A stretch of 64,000 nt of DNA from Enoplosus armatus (GCF_043641665.1 NC_092181.1:5804921-5868920), one strand, 5' to 3'. Shown: positions 35,354-47,403, numbered from the stretch's first letter. Numbers and translations are program-made. The notes: generated by a model not told the origin, from the sequence alone.

Positions 35354-38106
35354 CTATTGGCTCGGGAAAAACTCCTCCATCCAACCATCGCTTGAGTCCA
35401 GCTCTGCCCCTGAGCCATCGCCCAATCCGAAGGCTCCTCCCCCTGAGGGCCCGCCCCCATATCCATAGGATGACATGTCCTGATTGGCTGTCCTCTGGTA
35501 GCCCGATGGCTGACCTCCAACCCCGACTCCCCCTGGTCCGTATGGCCCTCCTCCTCCTCCCCCTGCCCCTATTCCAGGTGCCCCAGGGCCCGGCCCGAAC
35601 CCTGCCATCCCAGTCATCCCCTGGCCCATCACCCCCTGGTTCATCCCCTGGTTCATGACCATGGGCCGGGGCTGGTTGGTCCTGGGCTGACCGGCCATGT
35701 GAGGGGCCATCATTGGGCCGCCCATACCGGCCGCTGGGTTTCCCACTCTGGGGTCCATCCCCTGACTCATCCCCTGGCCCGGGCCCTGAAAGTGTTGCTT
35801 GGCCATGCGTGGGGGTTGACCCGGCTGCATCCCATAACCCTGGGCGGAGCTGAACCCCACCATGTCTCCTCCCCCTCCTCCTGTAGTCCTTCCAACTCCT
35901 CCACCCATGGCCTGCAGAGTTTGTCCTTGCTGCTGTGGCCAGCCGCCCCCCGCCATTCCCCCGCCTCCTCCTCCTGCTCCCAGCATGCTTTGCAGTCTCT
36001 GTGCTTGGGCTTTGGCGTTGGGAGGGCCTTTGAGGGGTTGCTGGGCCATGGAGTTCATTAGCATCCCCTGTCCTCCATACCCTCCAGCTCCACCACCTCC
36101 AGGGCCTCCGGGCATACCTCCGACCCCAGGACCTGCAACTGCCTGCCGGGGCGGCCCTCCAGCGGGGTTGTGCTGCGGTGGAAGACCCATAGAGGCTTGG
36201 ACACTTTGGCTCTGGTGCTGCTGCTGGTGGATCATTTGGCTCATGGAGGGGTTGATCCCATACAGGGAACCCTGGTTGGATCCCTGGTTGCCGTAGGGTA
36301 AGCCCATGTCAGTTTGGGGTCCCACGGAGCCCCCCTGGCCCTGAACAGAACTCATCTGGACCATCTGCTGCTGGTTCTGCTGCTGCTGTTGTAGGAGACG
36401 GGCGGCCCGAATGTTTTGGAGAGCCTGGCTCCGGGATGCCAGATCTTGATGAGGACCTAGGAGAGAAGAATCAAAGGAGTTAAAGCCAGAGAACAGAGAC
36501 AAAGGAGTTGGGAAAGAATTAGAGACGCATATGGAGACAGAAATCACAAAGGAACAGCAATTTCGTAAAAGAGCTTTCAAGCCTGTATACTAGATCCACC
36601 TAAATCACCAAATGGCACCTAAGATCGATCTAATAAGACAGCGCTGAGACAAAGATTTATGTTCCGTGACAACCTGTTTACTCTGGAAACGAATACTTCC
36701 CTCCCAATTTACTTCAAATCCAACTACACTAAAATAAAACTAAACACACTGAAGAGCCAGCTCCTCACTTCCCCACTTTTTCCTATTAGAGGCTCTGTAG
36801 TGGCAGAGCCGAGGAGGTCTGCTAGCGTAGAAATGGCTCTAAATCCTCCAATAAACCCACTTCTGACATCATTCCACTAATCCCTCACCTCACAGTTCGG
36901 ACTGTAACTGTAACAGAGGAGTCAGAACGACGAGGATCACACACACTCAAGATTTGTAAGTAGGGAGTGAGCAGAGTTGGAGGTAATGTAACATGACAAA
37001 ATAGCCACATCTATTCCACATATCACTTCATGTAAACATAAGTAAGTACAGAGAGTATGATTATGTTCTGATTGCAGGTGATACCTGAACAATCGTTGCT
37101 TTGAAATCACTGATCCGCTGCAGGATAGCCGAACTAACAGGTATATTTCTAGGCCAGAGTTTCATGCTGAAGCCCCCTCTTCTCTCCACATCATCTCCTA
37201 GACTTGCAGACAGACTCTCTGATGGCTATAAATGGCTTTCGACTTGACTCTCCTCCTTCCTCTCTGTATTTTTCTTCATCTCTCCATCATCCTCTCACCC
37301 ACTCTCTTTCCTTCTCTTCCCAGCCTCTCCTTCTACCTACAAGACCATCTACCTACTCCTCTTGCTGCCAGCCTCCCCCCTCTCTCCCCCTCTCCCATTT
37401 CCCTCCTCTCATCCATCTCTCTGACTTCACCGGAACTCTGGGGGATCCAGGACAGACAAGTTGCCGTGGTAACAGGCAGAGCAGGAATATTCTATTTTTT
37501 TTTTTTTGTGGAGAGAGCGAGAGAGAGAGAGAGCGAGAGAGAGAGAGAGAGAGAGAAAGAAGCTGAAGAGCATCTGAGCGCCAACTGATGTATCTGACAG
37601 ACAGACAGAGAGGACAGGGTTTGGTTTCAGGGTGATGTTCAGTCAGCGCTGCTGTTTGCATACATGTTTTTATGTGTTTGTGTGTCTGCCCGTCTGTATC
37701 TGCCTCTGAATATGGCAGAGAGTGAACTGTAAAATCTGTTAAATATCTAAACGTCTTGGCACTCTCCCATGTATACCATACTTGTCGCAGACCAAGTACG
37801 CATGCGTGATTGCAAGCCTTTTTTTGTGGAACCATCTGGATGCTCTGCAAACAACTACAAACTGATTTACCAAAAATAAATTTACATGTGGTCATCAATA
37901 AAATGCTGAAGAATTTAGGTCAGATCTTGCCTTGTTCATTACAAAATCTACTGGGATGCTGCCATTCTTATGCTTTTGCACATATTGTTGCACAGATGAA
38001 GTTAATGCATGTGTTTGTGTGGCTCACCTTGGTACTGATTGACTTGGGGGTATGGATTCCTTTGGCCCTGGCCCATCTGTCTGGGGAGGTGCTGCTGCTG
38101 TTGGAG

Positions 38107-38139
<33 letters not shown>

Positions 38140-39171
38140 TGTTGAGTGTAGGTTATAAATGTGTTACATGCCTTCATATCTATTTCATGAATTCAAGGTG
38201 TGGTATCATTATGGGATACAGGCAAGAAAAAGGGTCACAGATCTGATGAACATAATTAAATATTGTTACAAAATGCACATTGAAGCTAGTATATGACGCT
38301 AAAGCCAAGCTTTTGGTCACTAGACCTTCACTGGGGCAAACATATTTGCCTGATTTGTTATCATTAAATACTTGCTTGTGATCTAAGTGTGCAAAGCCTT
38401 TTTTTCTCCATACTAGAATTTTTTTTTAACATTGTGTCATGAGTGTGGTAAACTTCCAAAACATACACCGTCAGAGTCACAACTTGAAGTGAGAATCGTG
38501 CATCGCCAGTTACTAATACAGGGACCTACTTCAATTCAGTTCAACAGATAGTATAAATGTGACAGATGTTTTGGTATAGTAGAGGTGAGACAGATGTTCA
38601 GTATAGCAGACATGTGACAGATGTTTTGGTATAGTAGAGGTGAGACATGTTCAGTATAGTTGACATGTGACAGATGTTTTGGTATAGTAGAGGCGAGACA
38701 GATGTTCAGTATAGTAGACATGTGACAGATGTTTTGGTATAGTAGAGGCAAGACAGATGTTCAGTATAGTAGACATGTGACAGATGTTTTGGTATAGCAG
38801 AGGCTGTTTCAGGATTAGATTGGTGTTAGCATGATGCTCTCCTACACAAATAATACCATAACTGATCAGGCAGTCTGGGTCCTTGTAGCATAAAAAGCAG
38901 CTACTGAATGTGTGCCTGGAAAGCAGAAGGTGTTGCTCATTTAAATGGAGGTATGATATCCAGTTAACAACATACACTAAACCCCAGCAGGATGTGTTTC
39001 CTTTCAGACACCTATATTTGTGTGTCTGTGTATGTTTTTGCAGATCCAATTAAAACCAACATAGTGGGTGGTGACTTCAGAGTTCAGAACTCTTTAACAC
39101 TTGATTCCCTCACAGAGAGAGAAATAAAAAGAAAACACCACATTATCACAGCAGGCGGCATGTGGCAAAAG

Positions 39172-39249
<78 letters not shown>

Positions 39250-39747
39250 GCAGAGATGAAAAGGAAGTAGTGAAGAGGGGGCTGGTTGAGGGTAATTATA
39301 CATGCAACCAGACAACAGTAAGGAAGAGGAGAGGATGAGATGCTCTTGTTAGAGCTGCAGACACAGACAAACATACAGGAATGTATGAACAAAGTACACA
39401 CACACACAAATTATAATGTAATGCATGGCAGATGAATCACACAGGCCTAGCCATTGTTTAAAAAAAAAAAAAAACCCCACCTGTTCGGCCAGTAGCTGCT
39501 GCTGCTGCTGTTGTCTCTGCTCTCTGAAGAGCTGCTGTTTCTGCTGCTCCATCATGTGCATCTGCACCCTCTTCTCCTGCTCCATCGCCATCATCTGCTT
39601 CATCATGGCCGCCTGCTGCTGGTTGCCCACGTAGCCCGGAGGTGGACCTGACCCCTGGTTGGGCCCCACCCCTGAGGCCACGCCCCCAGCAGGGTGAGGA
39701 GGCGGGATGGCGCCGGGTGGTCGTGACATTCCCACCACACCTTGTTC
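35354..39747 (-). CDS. maml3: maml3, mastermind-like Notch co-activator (last three coding exons)
   Basis: Exons 39747-39481 (267 nt), 38106-38028 (79 nt) and 36456-35354 (1103 nt to the stop) join in frame and encode the last 482 aa. The sequence is Gln-, Met-, Gly- and Pro-rich: AMMKQMMAMEQEKRVQMHMM and QRQQQQQQLLAEQ in the first exon, LLQQQQQNQQQMVQ and long Gly-rich runs in the last, and an acidic-aromatic end ELDSSDGWMEEFFPSQ. MAML proteins bridge the CSL-NICD complex to p300 and Mediator. The N-terminal helix that binds CSL-NICD and the large second exon are outside the window. In the family the gene has few exons and a giant intron, which fits the 24 kb without exons to the right. The choice of MAML3 over MAML1/2 rests on the naa15-rab33b neighbourhood and on Gly/Gln content. 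The 79-nt exon cannot be skipped in frame. Confidence 0.88.
37236..37440. repeat. Pyrimidine-rich tract in the last maml3 intron
   Basis: About 200 bp that are almost all C and T on the plus strand, so purine-rich in the maml3 transcript. A GA-rich microsatellite follows at about 37508-37560. Confidence 0.7.
37460..37473. promoter_or_regulatory. RFX X-box-like palindrome
   Basis: GTTGCCGTGGTAAC fits the X-box consensus GTNRCC-N(0-3)-RGYAAC in both halves with a 2-nt spacer. It lies in the last maml3 intron. RFX factors bind such sites. Confidence 0.45.
38109..38137. repeat. maml3: AC microsatellite forming the maml3 79-nt exon acceptor tract
   Basis: In the transcript this is (GT)14 immediately followed by the AG acceptor at 38108-38107. 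A CTCAAC branch-point-like word (38146-38141) precedes it. Confidence 0.9.
38561..38805. repeat. 55-bp minisatellite
   Basis: The phrase 'gacagatgttttggtatag' starts at 38561, 38616, 38669, 38724 and 38779, giving a unit of 55 bp (one copy 53 bp) repeated about 4.5 times. The units differ at only a few positions. It lies in the maml3 intron between the 267-nt and 79-nt exons, with no relation to flanking sequence. Confidence 0.9.
39175..39245. repeat. Long AC microsatellite
   Basis: About 35 uninterrupted AC units, within a maml3 intron. Confidence 0.97.
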
Positions 39748-39834
39748 CTGCACAGAAAGAGAGGAGGAGGCAGCTGGTCAGATGGACTGCTCTGAAACCA
39801 GTCAATCACTTATCTATCAAGCAAAGTGGAAAGG

Positions 39835-40410
39835 AGCACTTGTTGCGCCTATTTGATTTCTTGCAAAGAGTTGGACGAGAAGATCAACACCACGGTCATA
39901 TCCGTCTGTTATTATTAAGGCTACAGCCAGCAGCTGGTTAGCTTAGCTTAGAATAAAGATTATAAACGGGGGAAACAGCTAACCTAGCTCTGTCCAAAGG
40001 TAAGAAAATCCAACCTCCCAGCACCTCTAAAGCTCACTAATTAACATGTTAGATCTTGTTAAATCTACAACTTCCTGGAGTCACAGGTTGCCTGGCAACT
40101 GCTCCTGGTCGAGAAATACGGTACATAACGCCCCCATAAAATGGTTTTTACACTTTGGTTTTTGTATGGATTGAACAAATGAGATATAACATGCTAATTG
40201 GTGAGCTTTAGATGTGCGAGACGAATTCTGTTATCTTCAGACAGAGCCAGGCTAGCCGCCCCCTCCCCCCGTTTCCAATCTTTGTGCTAGGCTAAGCTAA
40301 CTGGCTGCTAGCATTAGCTTCATATTTATCATATAGATATGAGAGTGGCATTGATTTTCTCATTTAACTCTCGGCAAGAAAGCAAATAAGTATATTTCCC
40401 AAAAATGTTG
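39835..40410. mobile_element. Long-arm foldback MITE
   Basis: Two arms of roughly 165 bp, about 39835-39998 and 40242-40410, are imperfect reverse complements. Shared words include CAGCTGGTTAGCTTAGC on the left and its complement around 40290, and GCTCTGTC at the inner ends. From memory this is an abundant fish MITE. The spacer contains GTTGCCTGGCAAC (40087-40099), a perfect X-box-like palindrome. The element ends about 90 bp upstream of the maml3 267-nt exon acceptor. Confidence 0.75.
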
Positions 40411-40828
40411 TCTATATTAATAGACTTTATAGCTGAAAAGGTAAAACAAAAAAGGGCTATGTTAGTGTTTTCGCATCTAACAAAGCCACTTCAAAATGTC
40501 AAACTTCCTCTTCAGTGCCAGTGTTACTGCTCTTTATCACAAGTGAATGTCAGACAATTACATCAGGTACAGAAAGAAAGCATATTCAATAGACTCCCAG
40601 TTTTGTTGGCATCTACAGTGACACCTTTGCACCTTTGTCTGTTTTAGGCATACAACTGTAGTCAGCCATTATGTTGTAAAATAGCTCACAAAGACACAGT
40701 CCAGGTGCCTGTGAATAAGAGTGAAAAACAAGATAAAGACAGGACTGTCTCAAGATTCAGCTCGTCGGGCCACCCTGAGTCCTCCCGACGGGGCAATGGT
40801 TGGTCCTCACTGCATACATTATCTCCTC

Positions 40829-40912
40829 ATTAGCATATAAAGAGCACTTCCTCCTCCACTCAGCCGTATGCTAATCTCTAATAGGATGAAATGGCCTGCT
40901 CTGGCCAATGGG
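40829..40912 (+). promoter_or_regulatory. Octamer-like, TATA-like and CCAAT cluster
   Basis: ATTAGCAT (40829-40836) overlaps TATAAAG (40836-40842). ATGCTAAT, its reverse complement, follows at 40868-40875, then CCAATGGG at 40905-40912. The block is not repeat-like. Its function is unknown. Confidence 0.25.
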
Positions 40913-41516
40913 AGGAAAGCATTTATGAATCTATTAAAGGTTAGGCAGCTGAACGAGAGTGGACATCGTTTAGACTCATTGGCAGTAAGAGAGGGGAAAT
41001 GCCCGGGAGGAGAAGAAAGGACAATTCAGGCCAGTAAACAGTGTGTGCACAACAACACACAGCCACCCACAGCCACACAGAGGAATAGACGGTGTACAAG
41101 AAATCACATTTAACTGCAGGGCAAGAATGAAACAGCAAAAGCAGGATTACAGTTGCGCGTTGTAGCATTGGCAAGAGTCTGTAACACATCACTATACTCA
41201 ATATGTTTTGAAAGAGCCAAAGCCTCATAATCCGCATTGAGGCTCCGCTCTTCTTAGAAAGGAGTTAGGTGGAGATAAACCTCATATATTAGAGCACAAA
41301 ACAAACCCTGTGGAGCAAACAGAATCGGCTGCTTAAGACTGGCTCACCAGACAGCCAGACCAGACTGATCGATGTTCAGAGCTACGTGTCTCATCTACGG
41401 CTGGCATGTTCTTGCAGCAGGGCAGTCAGACGATGTAAGAAAGGAGTAGAGAGGGGAAGGAGAGGCGTAGTGTCAGGAAATGACCAACGGGTGGCAGTGG
41501 TGATCTTTAAGCATGC

Positions 41517-41520
<4 letters not shown>

Positions 41521-41568
<48 letters not shown>
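41521..41568. repeat. TG microsatellite
   Basis: About 23 TG units in the maml3 intron. Confidence 0.95.
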
Positions 41569-41575
<7 letters not shown>

Positions 41576-41934
41576 TTTGAGTCTCACTGGCCTCCTCTCA
41601 GCAGATGGCTCAATCATGACGGTTCTGATCTACGATCTCTCCCTCTCCCCCACTCACTCTACCTCTTTTCTTCCCTCCTCTCTAAACACCCCGCCATCAA
41701 ACTCCTTTCTCCACTCTTTCTCTGGTTCTCTCTCTTCCTCTCTGCAGACAGGGGGCCCTGAGTCATGTACGCACAATTGCCAGGGAACGACGGAACGGAA
41801 GAGAGATGGATTTCAAAGGAAAGAGGAGAGGAAAAGTCTCCTCTTAGATTTTGCTGGAAGTGGTGTGTGTGTGTTGCAGGGGAGAAGTGGTAGTAGAAGC
41901 ACAGAAGCAGTTCGCTGAAGAAATGACAGAAAAC

Positions 41935-41974
41935 TACAGAATGTACACACTATATACAGTGTGTACATTCTGTA
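41935..41974. repeat. Perfect 17-bp palindrome with 6-nt loop
   Basis: The arms 41935-41951 and 41958-41974 are exact reverse complements with ATATAC between. GTACACACTGTATA then partly repeats the arm. Confidence 0.9.
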
Positions 41975-42949
41975 CACACTGTATAATAGTTCAATAAAGA
42001 CATGCAAAAGAGAAAGGATGAAAAAAGAGCAAACAAATTAGCAGTAGTATCACAGTGTTATTAGTACTTTGCTGAAGTGTTGCTAATATACAATGAATTC
42101 AATGTCACGCCAGTAAAGCTTATTGAATAGAATAGAGTAGCATGTATCCTCTTTAGAATGAAAAAAGGAAATGAAATGAATTGAAGGGAAGAGGAATGAA
42201 CATGTGCGAGGAGAGAAAGAAGGCATGAGAGCAGGGTGAGGACAAGAAGAGGAGAAAAGGAGGGCAGATCTTGTTTTGGGAGGAAGCGAGGAGGTGACGA
42301 GCCAAAAGAGGAGGAGTGAAAGGTGGGATCGAGGGGAGGAGAGGAGAGCAGGTACCCTGGCAACAGTTGCTGCGGCGAGGAGCAGATGGCGCTCGGAGGA
42401 GCGGTTATGGCCGCCGCGCGTGGTCACCCTGCACAACACTGGGCAGACCCGAACAAGTCACACATATAGTGTACACACAAACACACTCACAGTTATCCTG
42501 CTATTTTACTTTCTTCGACCTCTTCTTTCTCTACTAATCAGTCCATCTTCCATTCTCTCTGTCCTCTCTGTCCTCACTCATGAATGTTGTTGAATAATGT
42601 AACAAAGAGCATCCACAGTCTGTTTTCTCTTTTAGCCCTGTCGATCCAACTCGCTCTGTCTTTGCGTCTGTTTCTCTGTCCACCCCCAGATGCTTCATTC
42701 TGGCACTTTGGACCGGCTCGAGACAGTCCTTAAACTCTGCGCTGTTCAATGGAAATGGTTTGGCGGCTAATGACACTCAACAATTAGCTGCTGACTAAAG
42801 GAGGAACAGAGGAGCTGGAGTTTGAAAGGGCAACAGCTACTGTAAGTTTCAGACAGATCAGATAGTTTGTAGGACAGATCAGGCAGAGAAAAGGGGAACA
42901 GAGGATGAAATGAAAGGAGAGGTGAATGTATCACAGGTTGTTCCGGAGG

Positions 42950-42954
<5 letters not shown>

Positions 42955-43001
<47 letters not shown>
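42955..43001. repeat. TG microsatellite
   Basis: About 23 TG units in the maml3 intron. Confidence 0.95.
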
Positions 43002-43499
43002 TGGAGGCTGTCAGCTTTATTGGGTTAGGAAGCATGGAGAGCCCAGGTGATTACATTACACATGAAGTGAGCGGAAATGTGTGTGTGTGCATGTGTGTGA
43101 GTGAGAAAGTGGGGGAGAGATGGTGAGAGAGATTGTCCATTTCATTCCTGCATCTCATGGAGCAGAAATACTGTGTCTGCTGTACTCACTGTGTGTGTGT
43201 GTGTGTGTGTGTTTAAAGGTGTATCTGCATACACTGGTACACTGATACACTCTCCAGGCGGGATGAAATCACCTGCTCCCATGGTGACCACACAGCGGTA
43301 AGATTAAAGGCTGCACACTTGCTACTATGAAATAACACACACACACACACACACACCACTGTGCACCCACATTACGGTACATGCAACCACATTCAAAAAC
43401 CATAGACAAACACAGACGGACAGACTACTACAGCACCACATGATGCCTTACAGTTCATGCATAAAGGCATTAAGTGAAACACAACTGCACACCATGCGT

Positions 43500-43502
<3 letters not shown>

Positions 43503-43544
<42 letters not shown>

Positions 43545-43545
43545 C
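43503..43545. repeat. CA microsatellite
   Basis: About 18 CA units followed by CGCACACACA. Confidence 0.9.
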
Positions 43546-43839
43546 AGCCTATCAGAGCAGCGGCGCCTGGCAGCAGAGTGCTGGGTGTCTGTGTGCTCTC
43601 CAGAGTGGCTCACATCTGTCACCCACTTGTGTAAGAGAAGGGAGGGAGGGAGTGTGAAGAGAGGGAACAGAGAGAGTGAGGGCTGGATGGATGAGGAGAT
43701 GCCTCATTAGACTCTTACGCAGACTACGGCTGCAATCACACTGAGAAAGTGAGCGGGAAGTACATCTGCCCGCATTATTTGTTGGTTCTGCATTGGGATC
43801 AGCAGCAGAGCTGGAGCCAGGGTGGTTGCTGCAGCAGCC

Positions 43840-43960
43840 GATGGTTTGTGGTGCAGCCGCGTCTCCGGGTTAGTGCGGCCAGCTTCAAGGTCACAGGTTT
43901 GATCTCTTTCGCAGCCAGCACTCATCAATGTCTGAATGTCCTTGAGCATCACACTGGTTG
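43840..43960 (+). mobile_element. Possible tRNA-derived SINE
   Basis: 'caggtttgatctc' resembles a B box, and 'tgaatgtccttgagcatcac' resembles the tail of fish tRNA-derived SINEs. No clear A box or target-site duplication was found. Confidence 0.3.
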
Positions 43961-45400
43961 ACCTTGAACTGTGACCCTGCTGGTGATGTCTACAGATGTG
44001 TAGAAAATATGCAAATCAAACAGCTCTAAAAGACACCGGTAGCGATATGAATGGATGTGTGTATAGTATAGTATTGACGTATGTAGGATTAATAGAAAGA
44101 CGAACATGAAGGCTGTCCTAGTTATTTTTGTCAATGCATGCATTTCATTTAAAAGGGAACCTCTAAGTTCAAGGTCACCAATAAAAACCTTTGCAGCCCA
44201 TGCACAGCATTTACTGTACAGGATTTATACACGATCTCTCATCAATGATCTTTTATGACATCTATGAAAGTGGTCATGATCTTGTAAGACAAATTACACT
44301 GTGTTCATATAAAAAGCATACATTTCAAATCAAATTCATTTTACTGTGTGCACAGTTATAGCTGTGTTTGCGACATGCTATAGGCAAACCTATGAACAGT
44401 ACCTGGACCATACAATGACATGGAGATGGATAACAAATGCCAAAATATGGATGGAAGATATATATATAATATGGTAGAATGTGCACATTTTGAGACAGGG
44501 AAAACACTACTAACTGACATTATAGCACATCCACCCTTAAGACACAACTCTTATATTACATTGAAATTCCAGGTGACAGACTGAAGTTTGTGTCTGAGCA
44601 CCATCAAGAGCCACGGTCAAGAGTCCTTAAGCATCCCACTTAACCTCAACCTGCTCCTCGTTGTACGTGACCCTGGTCTGGAGTTTTATTTAATAACTGA
44701 CAGAGCAGAGACGGGTTGCTAGAAGAGCCAACTAATCCACTACTTGATGCCCTACACAGATGACCAGGACATTGAAGGCTTAGAGTTCTGTTACACACAG
44801 GGCTGAACCCAGAAAAGTACATGGTTCAAGGCCAGATGAGAACCCCGATTTGTCCATTGCAACCAAATTGTCAGGCATTGCTATGGTCTAGCCTCCCAGT
44901 TGAGACTCAGATCATAATTGTATTGCACATTTTCACGTGTATCAACTGGAATCTGCACAAATATGAACATTATCATGTAGTTTGGCTGGTTAATGACAGA
45001 AATCTGACTGCAGTGTGGTCGTCTAATCTGAAAAAGGCAGCCGGTAAATGAAGTCTTCACAGCTTGTTAGGATTCTTCTAGTCTGTTCCCACCTTAGGTC
45101 ATCATATAGGAGGGCAGTACATGTGTCTTCATATGTTTTCAATTTCACTCTGCTTAACAAGGTAGATGTGAAGTCCATGGAATCAAGTATTTGAAGAAAA
45201 AAACAAACATGTTGTGTATTAGAGTGCATGGTAAAAACATAAGTATTATGCAGCACCTGGCACAACCATAACGATACACACATGCACATACAAAAAACAC
45301 ACCTACACACTAACCCCGAGCAGATGGCGGAGCCAGACCTCACAGTATAAACTATCCCCACAGCGCCAGAGGTAAAGAAGACATCACTCCGAGATATATA

Positions 45401-45401
<1 letters not shown>

Positions 45402-45462
<61 letters not shown>
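45402..45462. repeat. AC microsatellite
   Basis: About 30 AC units in the maml3 intron. Confidence 0.95.
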
Positions 45463-45466
<4 letters not shown>

Positions 45467-46507
45467 CAAGGATAGGTGGACGTATGCCCGTGGTTTGATT
45501 CTTAACCACCAGTTGTGCCCACCCACCTATCTTAACCCCACCCCCTCAAACACACGCACACACACACTTACTCAGTTTCTCCCTGAAGAGAGTTATATTT
45601 AAACTGCTGGAGAGGAGTCTTGCTCCCCACAGAGGTCTGTTTAATCTCTTAACATCTCTCTGCTCTAAACCCTAACTGGCCTATTTCTGAATCTTCTGAA
45701 TCCACACACACACACACACACGTATAATTTAAGGGTCAATGTCAAAGTGAAATACACACAACCCCTTACTTTTTGCAAAATGCCCCTCACAGACTCAGAA
45801 ACAATGGACTGGGTTAACAGGTTTTCCGGGGATCATCCTTTAACCAAAACTGAACCACCGCGATGCCATGCAGGGATGCTGTGAAATGCATGTAGGCATG
45901 CAGGACTGGATCAATTTGAGTAAATGAATCCCTGCAGCATGAATACTGTTTGGAGGCACTGTGCTTAACCAAGGGATTTCTCTGCACACAGGATGCCACC
46001 CACAGACAGCATAGAGCCTGGGATGTCAGTTCATGCTTGTTTGCACTCACGCATGATGAAAACAAAACCTTTAATTATTTATGTTTGTCTTTATAGTTAC
46101 AGATACAGTAGCAATTTAATATTCTCTCTATAGACTAATAACACATATCACCGCATTTATAGGCAAAACTAATGTGCGACGCTTGTCTCTTCATAGTCCC
46201 TGAATGACTTTTACCACTTTGTGCATGCAGGAATGTCACCAGGCACATTGGCATCCCAGAGAATCTGTCTCCACTATAATTCGCTGTTCCATTAATAGGA
46301 TATTATAGGTTGTGACTGCCTTGACTGACTGTTTCTCAGCCTACACACTCAGTTGTGTTGGTTTCTACATGCTTACTTCACCACAGCTCCACCCAGGCTC
46401 CTCCACTTAGCAAAATAAATAAAGAAATAAATACATTTCCCTCTAGATTCTACAGCAGACAAGGTGGCAGCTCAGAAATCTACAAGTTATTTCACAAATG
46501 TTCACGT

Positions 46508-46783
46508 TTTTAGCCAAACTAGCAGTGTGACTAAATGAAAAGCAATGTGGATCGATCTCTGGTCCAGACTGAGGGTGTTCAATTTGTCCAACATTTTATG
46601 ACCTGCTTAAAAACAAATTCCCATCACTTGGTGTTTAGCCCTAATTAGCAAATGTTAGCATGCTAACACTCAAAACTAAGATGGTGAACATGGTAAACCT
46701 TATACCATGTACGTCTGTCATTGTGAGTTTGTATGCTGATGTTAGCATTTAGCTCCAAGCACTGCTGTGTCTAAGTATAGCCT
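46508..46783 (+). repeat. Dispersed repeat family A, copy 3
   Basis: Starts 'tttagccaaactagcagtgt', contains 'ggtgaacatggtaaacctta' and ends 'gttagcatttagctccaagc'. It is shorter than copies 1 and 2 in the middle. Confidence 0.6.
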
Positions 46784-47120
46784 AAAACACGCTAACATGT
46801 TGTAGACTCCGAGTCTTGTTCTATAGTCTGTCCTCAGAAGAGGATTTACTCTAATATAACTGTTGGCACACTGGTGGAGCCAGGAAGCCTGGCCCGTAGC
46901 ACACATCGGACGCATCATACAGACAGAAAAAGTATTCAAGGTACAGGATCATGTGATAAAAATGCTGCTTTTCTTGAGAGTCATATGCTGCCCATGTGCG
47001 TTTCCCTCAAGTTATTGTTTTTTTGTATTTTTTTGTTACCCTTTGACTAACATCTATCTCCTGCTTTACTATTGGTTACCAGGTCTGTAGCTAACAATTA
47101 TTTTCATTGGTGAAACACAT

Positions 47121-47403
47121 GTGTTGATTACTTTTTTTGATTAATAATTTCGTCCATAACAGAATGTATTCCTAATGTCCAAGGTGACATCTGAAAATAG
47201 CCTGTTCTGTCCAAAATGTAATAATATTCAGTTTACTATGATATAAAATTGAGAAAAGCAGCAACTTCTCACATTTGAGAAGCTGGTAATAGTGAATGTT
47301 TGGCATTTTTGCTCAATAAATGACTTATAAATGACACAAGTAATCAAATATCTAAAGTGAGGATAAACATTCTTTCAATCATCTTATCATTGTTTCAGCC
47401 CTA
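47121..47403 (+). mobile_element. MITE family B, copy 1
   Basis: It shares with 49601-50161 the phrases 'aagcagcaacttctcacatt' (diverged) and 'tgtttggcatttttgctcaa', and ends 'atcttatcattgtttcagcc', a decayed form of the 'cgttgcagctct' end of the other copy. Uninterrupted internally. Confidence 0.55.

Noticed and set aside
35392..36296. Long Pro/Ser-rich plus-strand frames
   Set aside because: They are antisense shadows of the Gly/Gln-rich last maml3 exon.
38536..39049. Repetitive minus-strand frame with LYQNICHMST-type units
   Set aside because: The protein periodicity is the 55-bp minisatellite; unit length is not a multiple of three, so the frame shifts from copy to copy.
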